Origin: Chlorophyllum brunneum | Taxonomy: Eukaryota > Basidiomycota > Agaricomycetes > Agaricales > Agaricaceae | DNA length: 64,000 nt | NCBI GenBank assembly: GCA_963576785.1 | Contig: OY756140.1 | Span: 2,418,001-2,482,000 of the forward strand | Direction of reading: 5' to 3' | Shown: piece after piece, positions 46,379 through 58,229 of the stretch | How the letters are laid out: each line of letters opens with the position of its first letter | How positions within the stretch are numbered: the first letter of the stretch is position 1 | The notes under the pieces: model-generated | The model's database searches: none | What the model was told of the DNA's origin: nothing | What the model saw: the letters and a program-made list of their open reading frames with translations, nothing else | Position numbers and translations under genes: made by a program

Positions 46379-46764
46379 TGTGAGAGAGAGGGGCAGAGAA
46401 GGATGGGGGGATGGGGAGGGTGTACAGGCATGGGGTGGATGGGGGGTTATAAGGCGAGGTGGAAGCGGATGCATAAAGTGGAGGATGTGATTGGGAAAAT
46501 ACATTATCTGATAAGATAACCCAAATCTCGTCGCCTTTTCACACCGCTGCCCTTCTGACCCTTCCGCGCTCCGCTGCGCACGCTGAAATCAACAGCATCT
46601 TTCATTTTCACCCTCAGGCCAGTGCTGTCTCAGACGAAATAAACGCCATTGGCTCACTACCCATAGCTTCTTATTCATCATCACGCCCCAAACGAATAGC
46701 TCATATCCCTCATACACCACCCTGACAACCCCAGCCTCATGAGCATAATACACTCCTTTCGTCA
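46379..46764. other. Intergenic, 386 bases
   Basis: This is the promoter region of the N-acetylglutamate synthase gene. The minus strand shortly upstream of the ATG is C/T-rich (complement of 46384-46470), as often seen before fungal start codons. If Arg2 has the arginine attenuator uORF known from other fungi, it should lie here or overlap the leader; I did not find a convincing copy. Confidence 0.4.
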
Positions 46765-46953
46765 TTAAATTCCTGCCCCGTCCTGTATCCCAGGAAGGTT
46801 CGGATTTCTCTCGGCGACTTCCCTCATGGCCAGCTGCTTCCCTGTAGTGCCATTGGATGTATGATATCCCATTGGCCCAAGCACATTCGCAAGGCGAGCA
46901 TGAGAAATCTCTCCGCGGGCCATTCCCCGAGAGATGTCGGAAATTGAATACAT
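46765..46953 (-). CDS. Possible small ORF or exon of unknown function
   Basis: An ATG at 46953 opens 62 codons (MYSISDISRGMARGEISHAR and so on) to TAA at 46767-46765. The composition looks protein-like, and the same frame stays open 5' of the ATG for about 17 more codons (reading TLFKDRHRSIF) until a TGA near 46998. It starts 23 bases beyond the proposed stop of the F-box gene on the same strand, so it may be an alternative last exon of that gene or its 3' UTR. I found no splice with matching phase. Confidence 0.3.
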   Translation of the reverse strand: MYSISDISRGMARGEISHARLANVLGPMGYHTSNGTTGKQLAMREVAERNPNLPGIQDGAGI

Positions 46954-46975
46954 GAAAATCGATCTGTGCCTATCT

Positions 46976-48717
46976 TTAAAAAGTGTAAATTCGTTGCTCC
47001 CTTTTCATGGCCTGTTCCTCATTCAGTGTGGGCATTGATAGCATCAAGTTGTCGGACTCACATCGACAAGTACAATGTTGTCGCCTGTACACATAAGGGA
47101 ATGTCCTCTGGCAGGCAGGATAGGCAAGTTCTTGGAGTGGTACCGCCTGTACGGTAATGATGTCTCTATTTTTTCTGCCCAGACTGTATTACGCTGAAGA
47201 CCGGAGTCGTTAACACGTCGATAGGCAACCTGGGAAGTCCCTGTTTTGTTTATTGTTTCATCTCTGCGGCAAGCCAGCTGGTTGAAATCATATACCACAA
47301 CCGAGGATACCACTCCTGTTTTGCTGCGAAACAGTTCCCTCCCAATTGACCGAGAACCGTAAGCAAAACACACCCAAGCACTAGATGCGGGGAGGCTCCT
47401 CTGACTTATGCGCGTCTCCATTGGAGCCCACTCCGACCATTTTAGCTCTTGCTGTAGGGACGTATTGAGCTGGTCCAAACACTTCCTGAAAGCAGATAAT
47501 GAGATAAAGTGGTCGAATGCGTATTCACGATCATGGGCGAAACGCATTGAGACGGTGAATATTCTATTGTTCCTTGCGACGAAGAAAGGACTTGTGTCGT
47601 TTTTTCCGGGAGCCCAACCGGGAGCAGGCTCAGAAGAGATGCCAAAGCTCGTTAGGCTAGTGCCGTCTGCCATGTCGGGATAGCAAAGCTTTACAGAATT
47701 CCGAACCTCTGAAAGGTCCTTCTTCATCTCATCCTCGGCCCTGAAATCTACGAGCACGAGATAGCCCTCGGTTCCTGCCAGATCTTCTGAAATAAAGTGA
47801 TTGGCCAAGACAAGGTGCCTATCAGTTACGAAAGAGAACGATTGAGTGTGGTTGGTTTGCACAGCCTATTGACAACATGAACGCTTGTAGGACACAGGTT
47901 TAGTAGCGTACACCTACCAATTCAAGTTTATCCTCTTTCCAGTTCCATACAAGAATGTCGATTAAATCACCACCACCATTACCTTCATCTAACGGCAATC
48001 TATGGACTAGCCGCAAGCCGATGAAGTCTTGCATGATCCTGATAGAAGGGAACCAACGCCCGTTATGTGAGCTGGTGGTGTAGCGGATGACAGGTTGGGA
48101 CGCCAGTGGATGTTTCTCAGCTGTTCTGAGAGTCCGTAGATGAAGGGACACAAAGGGGGCGGCTCCTGTTGGGGTTGTGATCCAAACTAAAAGATCCTGC
48201 GATGGATCGATACCAAAATCTCGAATATGGCCGTCAATACTTGGCTTGTGTGTCCAGGATTCCTCTTCAATGTGGCGTGACTCTGAAGGGAGTCTGGAGA
48301 AGTGGAAGGTCCCCTCCTCATCCATTTGTGCAAGAATGCCCCCACATAGTTCCCACATTCCTCTGCCTAACATGGGCATCACGGTCTCGCTCGACCACTC
48401 TAGATTCTCCCATCCGGATTGGTACTTCCGCAGGCTCTGAAGACGCTTTGCGGACGGCCAGATATTGTTGGTATTGTGTTCAAGACCAGCGATTGCAAGT
48501 TCGATGATATACTGGGTTTCCTTTGCTGTTTCTACGTGAGCTTTGAGTTTTGTGCACGCCTGCAGCGCCAAAATTAGCATTGAGGAAACGGCGAGATGTA
48601 AATTCGCACCTCTTTGCACCTTAACAGCGACAGAAAGTCAAGATTACATAAAATGCGGTCTATCATTTCGTTCGGGAGTGATAGAAAGACATTACGGGTG
48701 CCAAATGCTATTGACAT
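46976..48717 (-). CDS. F-box protein
   Basis: The N terminus from ATG 48717 reads MSIAFGTRNVFLSLPNEMID, then RILCNLDFLSLLRCKE, a canonical F-box (LPNEMIDRIL...L..LLR.K) that recruits substrates to SCF ubiquitin ligases. An exon follows that begins with a helix (LILALQACTKLKAHVETAKET) and continues into beta-rich strings such as VWITTPTGAAPFVSLHLRTL, DILVWNWKEDKLELAVQ, SFSFVTDRHLVLANHF and NIVLVD. This resembles the WD-like substrate domain of agaric F-box proteins. The last intron is placed so that the protein ends DAMKREQRIYTF with TAA at 46978-46976; the end is less certain than the rest. The substrate is unknown. Confidence 0.75.
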
Positions 48718-49037
48718 GTCGAGGTGGGGAGGAGAGGTTGGTTCACGGGCGGATGGCTGTGGCCGGCTTGATGAGAACAGCATCAGTCACGCTGTTGCCT
48801 TCGTGGCTCCGATCAGCTGTGCCTTCCCCCGCAGCGGGCCAAAGAAATTCAACAAGTGGCATAGAAAAATAGGGGAGAGCGTAGACCAGGGTTGAACTAA
48901 ACTGTGCCAGACGGCCAAGGCGGGTCGGGACTTCGGCATGTGACTCGCCGCCGAGGCTTTGGCTGACTCGCAAAATGCTTTCATCACCACTACTTGTTCC
49001 GCAACCAGCCCGTTGTCCCTTCCTTGATACCATCCAT
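48718..49037. promoter_or_regulatory. Divergent intergenic region, F-box / UBE2O-like
   Basis: A stretch of 320 bases lies between divergent starts. An in-frame upstream ATG at 48975 could extend the UBE2O-like protein by 21 residues (MLSSPLLVPQPARC...). Confidence 0.4.
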
Positions 49038-52000
49038 ATGCCCACCAAAGATAAGAGACTCTCTCTGAACAAAGTACAGGTTATTCCCTCATGTCTCTCT
49101 TCCTCCATATTCACCCCATGCCCAGATATACCAGGGCGATGTTGTACAACTCAGTGTTTCCCCATATCCATATGCCACCGTCATGGTATCGGATCTCTCG
49201 TGCTATGCAAACCCCGAGACTAACTTACTCCCTAACCCCAATCCAGAGATGTTGGCATGATGCCGAAGACGAGGGTCCTCCTCCCGAAGATGGCTTTTCC
49301 GATCCATTCTTTCGTCCACTGAAAGATGGAGAATTTGTTATAGTGTTGGCCTCAGATCATTCCAAACGTGAGATTGTAATGGGCTCAAACCTACGGCTGG
49401 TAGACCGTGTACTCCGACCAGGAGATTTTTGCAAGCGGACTCATGATGATGTGCGGTCGGGAGTAGTCGTCGATGCCCACGTCAAGGGCCGCATGGCCCA
49501 TGTCATTAGCGGAGAAGAGGTTCCCGGTTGGAAAACTATGGAGGACGTGGAGGAAAGGAAGTACTTCGAGCTTGGAGATTATGTTGCCTACGACGACTGG
49601 ATTGGTCAGGTATGTTCTTGGTGCTCTATGTGCCATGACAGAATTACATGTATACTTCTCTCTAGGTGTTTGAAGTCAGTTCCTTGTTTGCTCAATCATA
49701 ACCATGTTTGCTGAGATCCGCGCAGGTCTTTGATGAAGCGCTAATAGAGGTTCAATCAAATGGCCAAATCGTAAAACTACCCGAAATAGGCTCACGACTA
49801 TTCGTGGGTGATCGAGGACCAGTGTGTACTCCTACTGCTGCCCGTTGTGCTACGATTGAAACATCATAGGACATTATGCCCGCACCCCTCTTCTCTAATC
49901 TGGCCAATATGATTAACTCTGTTTTCGGAAATCGCGCTGCCGGCGAAGACACGGTTATCGACGTCAAGCATACTGTTTACGCGATCGGATGGCTAGCTCT
50001 CAACCAGTCAGTGAGTCTAGGACTTTCCAACTGGGTGTTCCGACCTCATTCTCTACAAGCTCGATCCTGCAGTCGCGGAAAACAGGCACAGGCCTAAACA
50101 ATTCTGGATGGGGAATGACATTGGTGAACTCGTGCTACTACGGTGTCCTTCGGATCTTCAGATGCATTGTGGTGACCGTGCACGCCTGAAGGATACCGCA
50201 GGTTTACCAGTCACCCGACACGGGCAGGAAGGAGTGGGCCTAGGTGTGGTAACCGTCGATACATATGTGGTGATGGAAACGGAAACAACATTAGATGTGC
50301 TCTGGCAGGATGGTGTGAAAGAGACAGTTCTCGCCAAAGACGTCGTTCCCCACATGCCGGACGAGTACGACTGTTGGTTAGTTTTCTATTGCATTTTGTC
50401 CGTCAATATACTCACCGTCATAGGCCCGGAGACCATGTCATGTGGAAGAATGAGGATGAAAAGAGGGCAGCAATCGTGCAATCTGTAGATGCCGCCCGGC
50501 GTACGGCAACTGTTTTGTTCCCCGGCACCAACACAATTGAACTCGTCTCACTCCTCGAACTCGATCCCCAAGGAACTTCAGACGCTTCTGCATTGGGCCC
50601 AGACAGGACACCCGATGGCCTTGGTGTACATAGGGGCGAGTTCGTACTCATTCACAGGCCTGGGACGACGAACGGATATGCAATGCCCTGGGTGCCAAAA
50701 ATTGGAGAGCTCGAACCGTGGGTGCGCGAAGTATCGTTCGATAATGGAGGCTGGAGGAAGGTTATGAGTGATTTGGGCACGGAGCTCATGAGTAAGAGAG
50801 AGACGCAAATTGTCGAAGAGATGGACCCGAAGGTCCCAGTGCCAGGAGACGAAAGTTGTCTATGGTTTGGCGAAGTAACAGGGGCAAGTGATTCTGGTTC
50901 CAGCCTGTGGGTCCAACCTGACTGACTGTGGCTTTGTAGATTGGTTTGGACGGAACTGTCGAAGTGACTCACACTGATCGGACAATCAGTACATACCCCC
51001 TGGAACGATTGACGAGACTTTTTGATGGCCTTGACCAACTCGAACTAGCAGGAATGAGTATGTACGACCAAGATCACAACGAGCAAGACATGTACGCGGA
51101 AGAGGATGTGTGGGCAATGGAGGATGGGATATGGCGCCCAACATCACTCGATGCAGAGGATGGCTGGGTTGATGACGAAGAGTCAGAAGCCGATATTATG
51201 AATGTTGATGTTGACCGTACGATGAACGGCAACGGCGCTGTCGACCTTGACTCGATGGATATTGACTTTGCTGGTTGGAAGGAACCCGGTGGACCTGGAC
51301 CCAGTCCACCCATGGTCTCACCGTCATCGCCGTCTCAGAATTCTGTCTGGAGTGAACTTGCTGAGGGAGCAGCTGTGACGAATAACCTTCCATTAGATGG
51401 TACTGGGAACGCGATGCATGTGATATATTCTCCTTCATCGACGAGCCCATCATCACCCCGGCGAGGATTTGTCCAACCTCCACCTCAGAGCGGACCAAGT
51501 TTGGCCGCTCCTATGGATAATGTGGAACTCCCCCCTGCACAGCCAGGTCCTTCTTCTATATCAAAGGAATATGTGTTCAAGGATAAGATGGAGAATGCTG
51601 CAACAACAACTACAAATAGCGCAACCAATGGAATCACGGAAGAGTTGACATGGAAGAGGTTCGATATTCTACCATCCGCACCCCTGGATCACGCATTCTA
51701 CTCGAGTAACCCTGCACAGCCTGGCAAGCCCTTCTTGAACAGACTGAACCGCGAGTACCGTGCCTTGGCGAATAGTTTACCAGGTGCATTGTTACCTATG
51801 TCCTTCTTCACGGAAGAGCGTCGTATGTTGATCCTTTACTTTCCTAGATACCATCATTGTGAGAGCGTACGAGGATCGTTCGGATTTACTGAGGTCTTTG
51901 ATCATTGGCCCGGAAAATACTCCCTACGAAGACGCACCATTTGTTATTGACTGGATGCTAGACTCAAATTTCCCCAATAGTCCACCCGTTGCACATTTCC

Positions 52001-52734
52001 TAAGCTGGACGAACGGAAACGGCAGAGGTATACTTGTCATCTCCTTAATGCATCTTGGTCTGATAGCAATAATGTCTCTCCTTTTTCTTCATCGCCAGTG
52101 AACCCGTGAGCTATTTCTGCCCAGTGCCATGCTGCAATCAATAACTCACGAGTCATCTGTTTCAGAAATCTGTACGAGGAGGGAAAAGTGTGTCTGTCTA
52201 TCCTCGGTACGTGGGCCGGTGATAGGACGGAAACCTGGAGCGCCGCAAGATCTTCGTTACTCCAGGCCTTTATTTCAATCCAAGGTCTCGTCCTTGTGAA
52301 AGAACCGTATGTCGCCACCCTATGCCACAGGCGAAACAATCTCATCCCGTCCCAGATGGTTCTGTGAACCCGGATACGAGAAGCTCCGCGGCACAGAAGA
52401 AGGCACAATCAACTCAAGACTTTACAGCGAAAAGGCCTATGTTCTTTCACGTGGTTTCGTCCGTCGCGCTCTGGAGATTCCTCCTGGCAGTCTCGAGGAA
52501 GAGATAAATTGGCTGTATTACACGTATGGACGCCTGCTAAAGGTTCTCAGTCACTCGAGAAGGCTGGTCGATAAAAGTAGGCAGGATCCCAACCCCAGCA
52601 AAGAGGAACTAGAGAATGACGATGCAATGGATGTTGCGGTGCCAAGGTTGACTGCGGGCGGAATGATAACGCTGGAACGGACGTTAGGGAAACTCCAAAA
52701 CTTATTGGATACACATACCCTGAAGCAGGATTAA
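49038..52734 (+). CDS. UBE2O-type large ubiquitin-conjugating enzyme (E2/E3 hybrid)
   Basis: UBE2O proteins join ubiquitin directly to substrates as combined E2 and E3. The N-terminal part has repeated SH3-like conserved regions: [51 protein letters not shown], and a later DDVVPH-type [14 protein letters not shown] with [19 protein letters not shown]. An acidic, disordered middle follows. The C-terminal UBC domain starts [15 protein letters not shown] and contains [25 protein letters not shown], the active cysteine in [13 protein letters not shown], and the UBE2O-specific [34 protein letters not shown]. The protein ends [10 protein letters not shown]. Many introns are needed, so the total length (about 1,000 residues) is approximate. 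ATG 49038 gives the more compact start; 48975 is possible. Confidence 0.87.
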
Positions 52735-54164
52735 TCCAACATTGACAAGGAGTCACTGTCATCGACGCGTTGCCAGGACTTTCATGGTACGTAGACCCCG
52801 AAATTCTGTGTCTTGTAGTTTGGTGACGTCGACTGGCATCTAGTTATACACATCATTTATGTTCTTTGTATCTCCACGGTCAATCATTGAATATGTATCA
52901 TCGCATTTGATAGGTCTAATATATTTACATTGGATTCTAATCGACACAGAATTCTAGACGATCGCGAGCTCCAACGGTCTCGGACCTACCTGTTCTTCTC
53001 CTTATCGTGCACATATTACTGGATCAGACCGCCTTCACTTTCCCCCCGCCCCCCAACCACCCCTCATGCACCGTGTATCATGGATGGCAATATGTGGCGG
53101 AGCTTTCGCGTTGCGCGGCCGGACTTTCTCACTGCCACGATGGCAAATCTACGCCCCGGTCGCTGATTACTCTCTGCCCGCCGCTACTCATTACCAGCTC
53201 TACTGTTAGACATGCGTAACATTACCCCATCAGTTGGCTGGCCACAAGTATCACCGTCGCACCCACCTCACATTCGTCCTTATGCGCTCTGTCCAGGCAG
53301 CCCTTTCTGCGGCTGTATACAACATATCCACTTCACCGTTGCGCACGTTTAAAATTGGTCTATTAGTATCATCTGTGCTGTTTCATAGACGCGTAGCCCT
53401 GCACAGTCCATGCGTTTCACTGGAATTTATTTGGCCTTTATGGGGTTTGAGCCTCGTGGTACCGATTATTTCCGCTACCTTCGTTATTGATGAATCTCAC
53501 CTGATATTGGATATTGACATAGCGTGTACCCCGAGAAGAGCCCGGGGATGAACTGGAGACATTGCCATTTTTGCAGTGCGTTGATAATCTGAGTTCGTAG
53601 AGGAACGGCCGGACAGAAAAGTGTATTATAGTAAACCATCTACTACAGGCATCAGTGTAACATAACCTACACTCCTCAAATAATTAACAACCAGGTGCTG
53701 TCCCAAGACATGTCGAAGACAGCGATAAGCAAGGCACTACAAAAACGAAAATCCAGATGTTCCTAATTCCAACAGCGACAGCGCAGCGAGTGACAGGGGT
53801 GGAAGGGTGTGATATCCCACATACGCGTGAGGAGGCGACCAGATGCGCTAACGAAGGTAACAACGAAGAGACTAAAAGGGACTAAAAGAATGGCAGGCAA
53901 CGCAAAACGAGGGAAGGCCCAAAACTGTATCAAAGCCGAGCTGATCCTGGTGAGAATCCAAGAACGAAGGCCAGAAGAGAGGGTATACAATGCCATAAAT
54001 GAATGATTTTTTCAGAAGAGGGGAGATGAGAGAATAGGTATCGATATTCATACATATATCCCTTGTGGATTATGTATGCAAAAAAAGGCTGGATGTGTTC
54101 CAATGTCCAACGTGGTGAGAGCAGGCGGGGTTATTTTGCACGAGGTCTTGAACGCTGGAGCCTC
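52735..54164. other. Gene-poor stretch, 1.43 kb
   Basis: This is the longest interval without a supported gene, between the UBE2O-like gene and the end of the KRE6/SKN1 gene. A minus-strand ATG frame of 77 codons (53996-53763) includes a hydrophobic stretch (LPAILLVPFSLFVVTFVSA). Plus-strand frames at 52930-53166 and 53234-53551 have no recognisable content. I see no terminal repeats or transposase motifs. Confidence 0.4.
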
Positions 54165-56870
54165 TTAACACTGCCCGAGAAACGAATTCTTTGGCCAGGG
54201 TTGCTTAAAGTCGTCAACCCACGTCGTGAAGTTTGGGTTGGTGTAGGCCTTAATGTATCTGGTTTTTATAATGTTCTCAGTATGGGATAGCTCAAGAACG
54301 CCTGGGATACGCACTGGTCAATGTAGGCCTTCGTCGGGAAGTCATCCGGATCGCAACCAATTTGGACCTTGTTTGATGGCTGATAAACACGGATCCAGTC
54401 GACTCTCATTGTCGTCGGGAAGTGGAGATGTTCAATATCGACATCACCGAAATTGGTTGACATGCCCAGATTGACGATCAGGTACTACACACACCCTCAT
54501 TCATGAGCCACATTTCAGGATTCGAACATAATAGATCGTACCATCGGTTCCTGGGGTATAGGCCTGGCTGCAATGCCAACCCTTGAGTCGGCCTGCATAC
54601 CTGCTGCTTTCAGCGTCCAAGCGACTTTGCTGTCAGCCGCCCATGTGATGTACTGATCGGAACTCATCAGTATAAGAATTTTGTGAAACAGGGACAAACC
54701 AACCGCATCATCGAAGCCTGCGCAGGACAATGAGGTTTGATATCATTGAAGCACATTTTCTCTGGGCACTTACCTGGTTTATATTCAAATGCATACACTG
54801 AGAAACAACCTTGCTCGAGCTCGTAACATCCCTGGTCTGAAAACAAATCAGTACTTGTTCAGCCGGGGGTCAATCAAATCGCTCACTCGTTTCTGTCACA
54901 CCCGACGTGGCCTGTTGAAACGCGCCGCCCTTGTAGGGATTCAGTATTGTGATATCAGGATTTGGGATGACAATATTGTCTGTCGTGTTGAACCACTCAT
55001 ATTGGGCATTGAAGGGCTATTGAAACCTTAAAAATGATGGATGGCGCGACGAGCATTCGAACTTACCGCCCATTGCGCTGATTGTGAAACTTGGCCAGTT
55101 AATGGCTCCCCAGTAATCTGAATACATTATCGGGATCAACATCATTCCACTCAAACGATTCAGCCTCACCTGTGCTTCAAAAACATCAATCTCGGGTGCG
55201 GCCCTTCCCACAAACGTGCCATCCTTGTGGAAAGGTCCGGGGTGGGACTCTCCTGGGCAGGTACATCGCGACAGCCTTTGACCAGGCAAAAACGAAAGTG
55301 CCCCGCCAGCAGTTGGATCACCACCCGTTAATGCAGCCTCCGGCCCTCCACCAAACGTTTGATTTGGAGCGGTTCCGACGTCGCAGTTATCATAAGTGTA
55401 AGGCCACTGTATGGACGTTAGTTAGCAACGGTGTTGCTAGCGGTTGATAAATTAGGACCCACCAAGCCCTCCAGTGAAGCACCGTAACCGGCTCGGCCTG
55501 TGGGGCAGTCCGGACAGTTAATCAAACCCCAACCTATTACAGAAAGAAGAGTATTCTCACCCAAGTTTCCCATCGCCCAAATAGCCGGCCACAACCCAAC
55601 GATGTTGTTCGTACCAGGCAACTGTACAGATGCCTCGAGGATACCACCAGTGAAGCAGAACTTATTCCATGTCGTCATCATTCCACCCTGGAAATTGAGG
55701 TCGTGTGTTTCTTTCCGCGACAGGGTCACCTCGAGAGCACCATTCTTGGTCGTGATAGCTGCCGGATCATACCACTCCAGGTTGTTGGTCTATGAAGCGA
55801 CCGTCAGCAAAAAAACCCTGAAGCCCAACATGACGATGCACACCTGCCAGTAATGTAGATCAACTGCCTCCCAGTATGGGTCATCGCCGGGATAGAAAGT
55901 CCGCCCGTCGGTATTGAACTCGTCACTGAAAACGAGAGTCATCTCCTGCGAGGGGTCGAAGTACGCAGGTTTGGTATAGACTTCATGAGGAGTTTCTAGG
56001 TCAATAAGCCCCCAGTTTCCCGGCATTTCGGGTATCTGTGCGACATTGAGATCTGTGTCACGATTGACAGACTGTGATGGGTCCCACCTGTCCAGTCGCG
56101 TTAATTCCACCGAGGTTGAAGCCTCCGTTTAAAGACATTCTACGTGTGGTGAAATGGGATATTAGTGGAAAGCCAGCACTGGAGCAGTATGCTGAGCAAG
56201 AGCATGGAGATTGGATAAAGGATAGCGCACAAAAGGGTAACCAGTCCTACACAAAGGAACGTCAGACACCCTACATTGCTCAGTCCCCTGTATGTGAATA
56301 TTGTTCCGCCTGCGTCGTTTTTTCGGTCCCGCCGAGGATCAGGATTGTGTAGGTAATCGTCTGGTTCAGGTTGGTTCGGAGAGATATTTGAGCCCCACAC
56401 ATAGGGATCTGGTGCAAGCGAGTACTGTACAATTGCTCCACATCAACACGTACTACAGTTGGTCACAAGTACTGTCTGTACCTTGTCGGATATTGAGGGC
56501 ACGACACTTAACACACCGGGAGTGGCAGCGGCGTATCTCCCCGAGTCGTTCTGATGAAGAGTGTTGAGGTATGAGATACGGGCGGATGTTATAGCCAAAG
56601 GCTTGGCGGTGCAGGGGCTGATCAAGGGGTACTCACAAGGGAATTATTGCTTGCACTAGATCTCAGGGTGGGTGCCGCACTCTTTGGACCCACTGAAGTT
56701 GATTGAAAGCCACTGGTTTGCAAGGACTGGTTACTGGGGGGAAACTGCCTCCGGGGCATATCTTGTTGAGAGGAGGGTGGGAGGAGGCTCGCCGTCGAGG
56801 TGGCGTTGCTATTCGTTGGATAATAGCGCCGCTGGGTATTGGGTCCTAGCGAGTACGGGGACGCAGACAT
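54165..56870 (-). CDS. Kre6/Skn1-type beta-1,6-glucan synthesis protein (GH16-like)
   Basis: Kre6 and Skn1 are type II membrane proteins of the secretory pathway needed for beta-1,6-glucan in the cell wall. The cytosolic N terminus (ATG 56870, MSASPYSLGPNTQRRYYP) is Ser/Pro/Gln-rich. A membrane helix follows in the form NVGCLTFLCVGLVTLLCAILYPI. The lumenal GH16-like domain reads MTLVFSDEFNTDGRTFYPGDDPYWEAVDLHYW, LTKNG-type TTKNGALEVTL, WNKFCFTGGILEASVQLPG, GLWPAIWAMGNLG, and the catalytic AAPEIDVFEAQ, then PTTMRVDWIRVYQ and TNPNFTTW.DDF.QPWPKNSF at the C terminus. The EIDxFEA motif is the family hallmark. About ten short introns are needed; the stop is at 54167-54165. Confidence 0.92.
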
Positions 56871-57025
56871 GGTACAGAGAGAGAACGAAAAAGCGGAGAG
56901 GAGAAAAAGAGTGAGAGAAAGAGAGAAGCGGTTGTGATGAAGACCAGCCAAGAATGGCACCGGACTTTGCCTCCAGGCGCAAAAATAGAACAACAATCAT
57001 CCTTGTTGGTTACAACAATTGAACC

Positions 57026-58158
57026 CTAGTTGCCCCCCATATCACTCAAACCCGTACCCTCCAACAGCCCAAATACTCCACGCCCCGCTGGCCCAGCATT
57101 ACCTACCCCTCGCACCGCTCTCTCCACCCGCTCCACACCTGCGAACTGATGAAGCTCCACGGGCGTTTCTTCATTCTCAACCTGAATAGTCTGAGCTTCA
57201 CGCATGCGCTTTAATATGGCCAGATTGGCCCTCGTAACAGCCTCCATATCCCCAGAATTTTCCAGTGCTGCGATCAGTTCTGCTTTGTCCCTCTGGTACT
57301 GTGAGAGATTGTCCGCCAAACCAGGAAGGTCGGTGGAGCTGGTTGCAGGCGTGGAATCAAGTCGACTATTCAGACCTGTAAGTACGACCCGCGCTTTTTT
57401 AGCCTTGTCTCGTCTTGACGGCCTTCCTTTTTTTTTCGGTCCTTCTGGATCGGGCTCGGGGGTCGTTGAATCGTCAACAAGTATTTCTCGAGGGAGATGT
57501 CGGGGATTTTCTGACCCCAAACCGGAGGGAGGGAGAATATAAAACACTTGGTCCTTAACCATTAAAAAGGTTATGTATAGGACGGGTTCTCGTAAAGGCG
57601 CAAGGTCTTGGAAGGACAGGGAGTCAGAGAGACCAACCAAGGTTTTGAGATGATCTGCAGATTTCAGTAGCATCACTTCACCTCAGCTCGTCTGACGCTA
57701 CATACCCATAGGTAGGGGAATATGATTGACACGGCGGAGTTTTGGTGCAGTATCCTCGGGCTGCGTGTAGTAAAAGATATACGCGCCGAAGAGTCCCACA
57801 ACTCGAGCGAAAGGATCGCCATCCATAATTCGTTCTGCAAATCACCTCAGCAAAATCCGCGACGCCTTGTGATGGGTTTCGTACCAAGAAATAACCTCAT
57901 AGTCACAAGCAGAAACGTCTCCCTAGCTCGATCGTCGAAAATCCTGAAATGTAGCCACTTCCAGCCTTCCGAAGCCCATATTTGCTTGAACGCAGGAAAG
58001 GGTGAGAGAGTGGGATCGTGCATAATTCGGTCTCGAAAACGATCGGTTAGTGTTGAGAGGTCATCACGAATAGATTGGACGTATAAAACGGAAGTAAAGT
58101 ATGCAGGCTGCAAGACGGCTTCCCCCCGTCCAGCAGACGGGGATGGTGCTGGTTGCAT
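57026..58158 (-). CDS. SNAP43-like subunit of the snRNA-activating complex (tentative)
   Basis: Three exons from ATG 58158 (MQPAPSPSAGRGEAVLQPAY) to TAG 57028-57026. The N-terminal half has a pattern like PF09808 (SNAPc SNAP43/SNAPC1): FPAFKQIWASEGWKWLHFRIF, ARETFLLVTMRLFLERI, ARVVGLFGAYIFYYTQP, IPLPM and LREPVLYITFLMVKDQVFYI. The conserved RVVG.F..Y.FY.TQP core points to this family, which helps RNA polymerases II and III start snRNA genes. The C-terminal half is a charged, basic linker (KKKGRPSRRDKAKKARV), then a coiled-coil-like stretch and a Gly-rich tail. The family call is from memory of the motif. Confidence 0.6.
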
Positions 58159-58229
58159 GTCAAGGAGCTATTTATGCCTGTCAGGGCCAACAATCTGTCA
58201 TGGTATAACCGGTTGCACATAATAGTGGA

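Noticed and set aside
46379..46764. Arginine attenuator uORF before ARG2
   Set aside because: Fungal arg-2-type leaders can encode one, but I did not find a matching short uORF; N-acetylglutamate synthase genes do not necessarily carry it.
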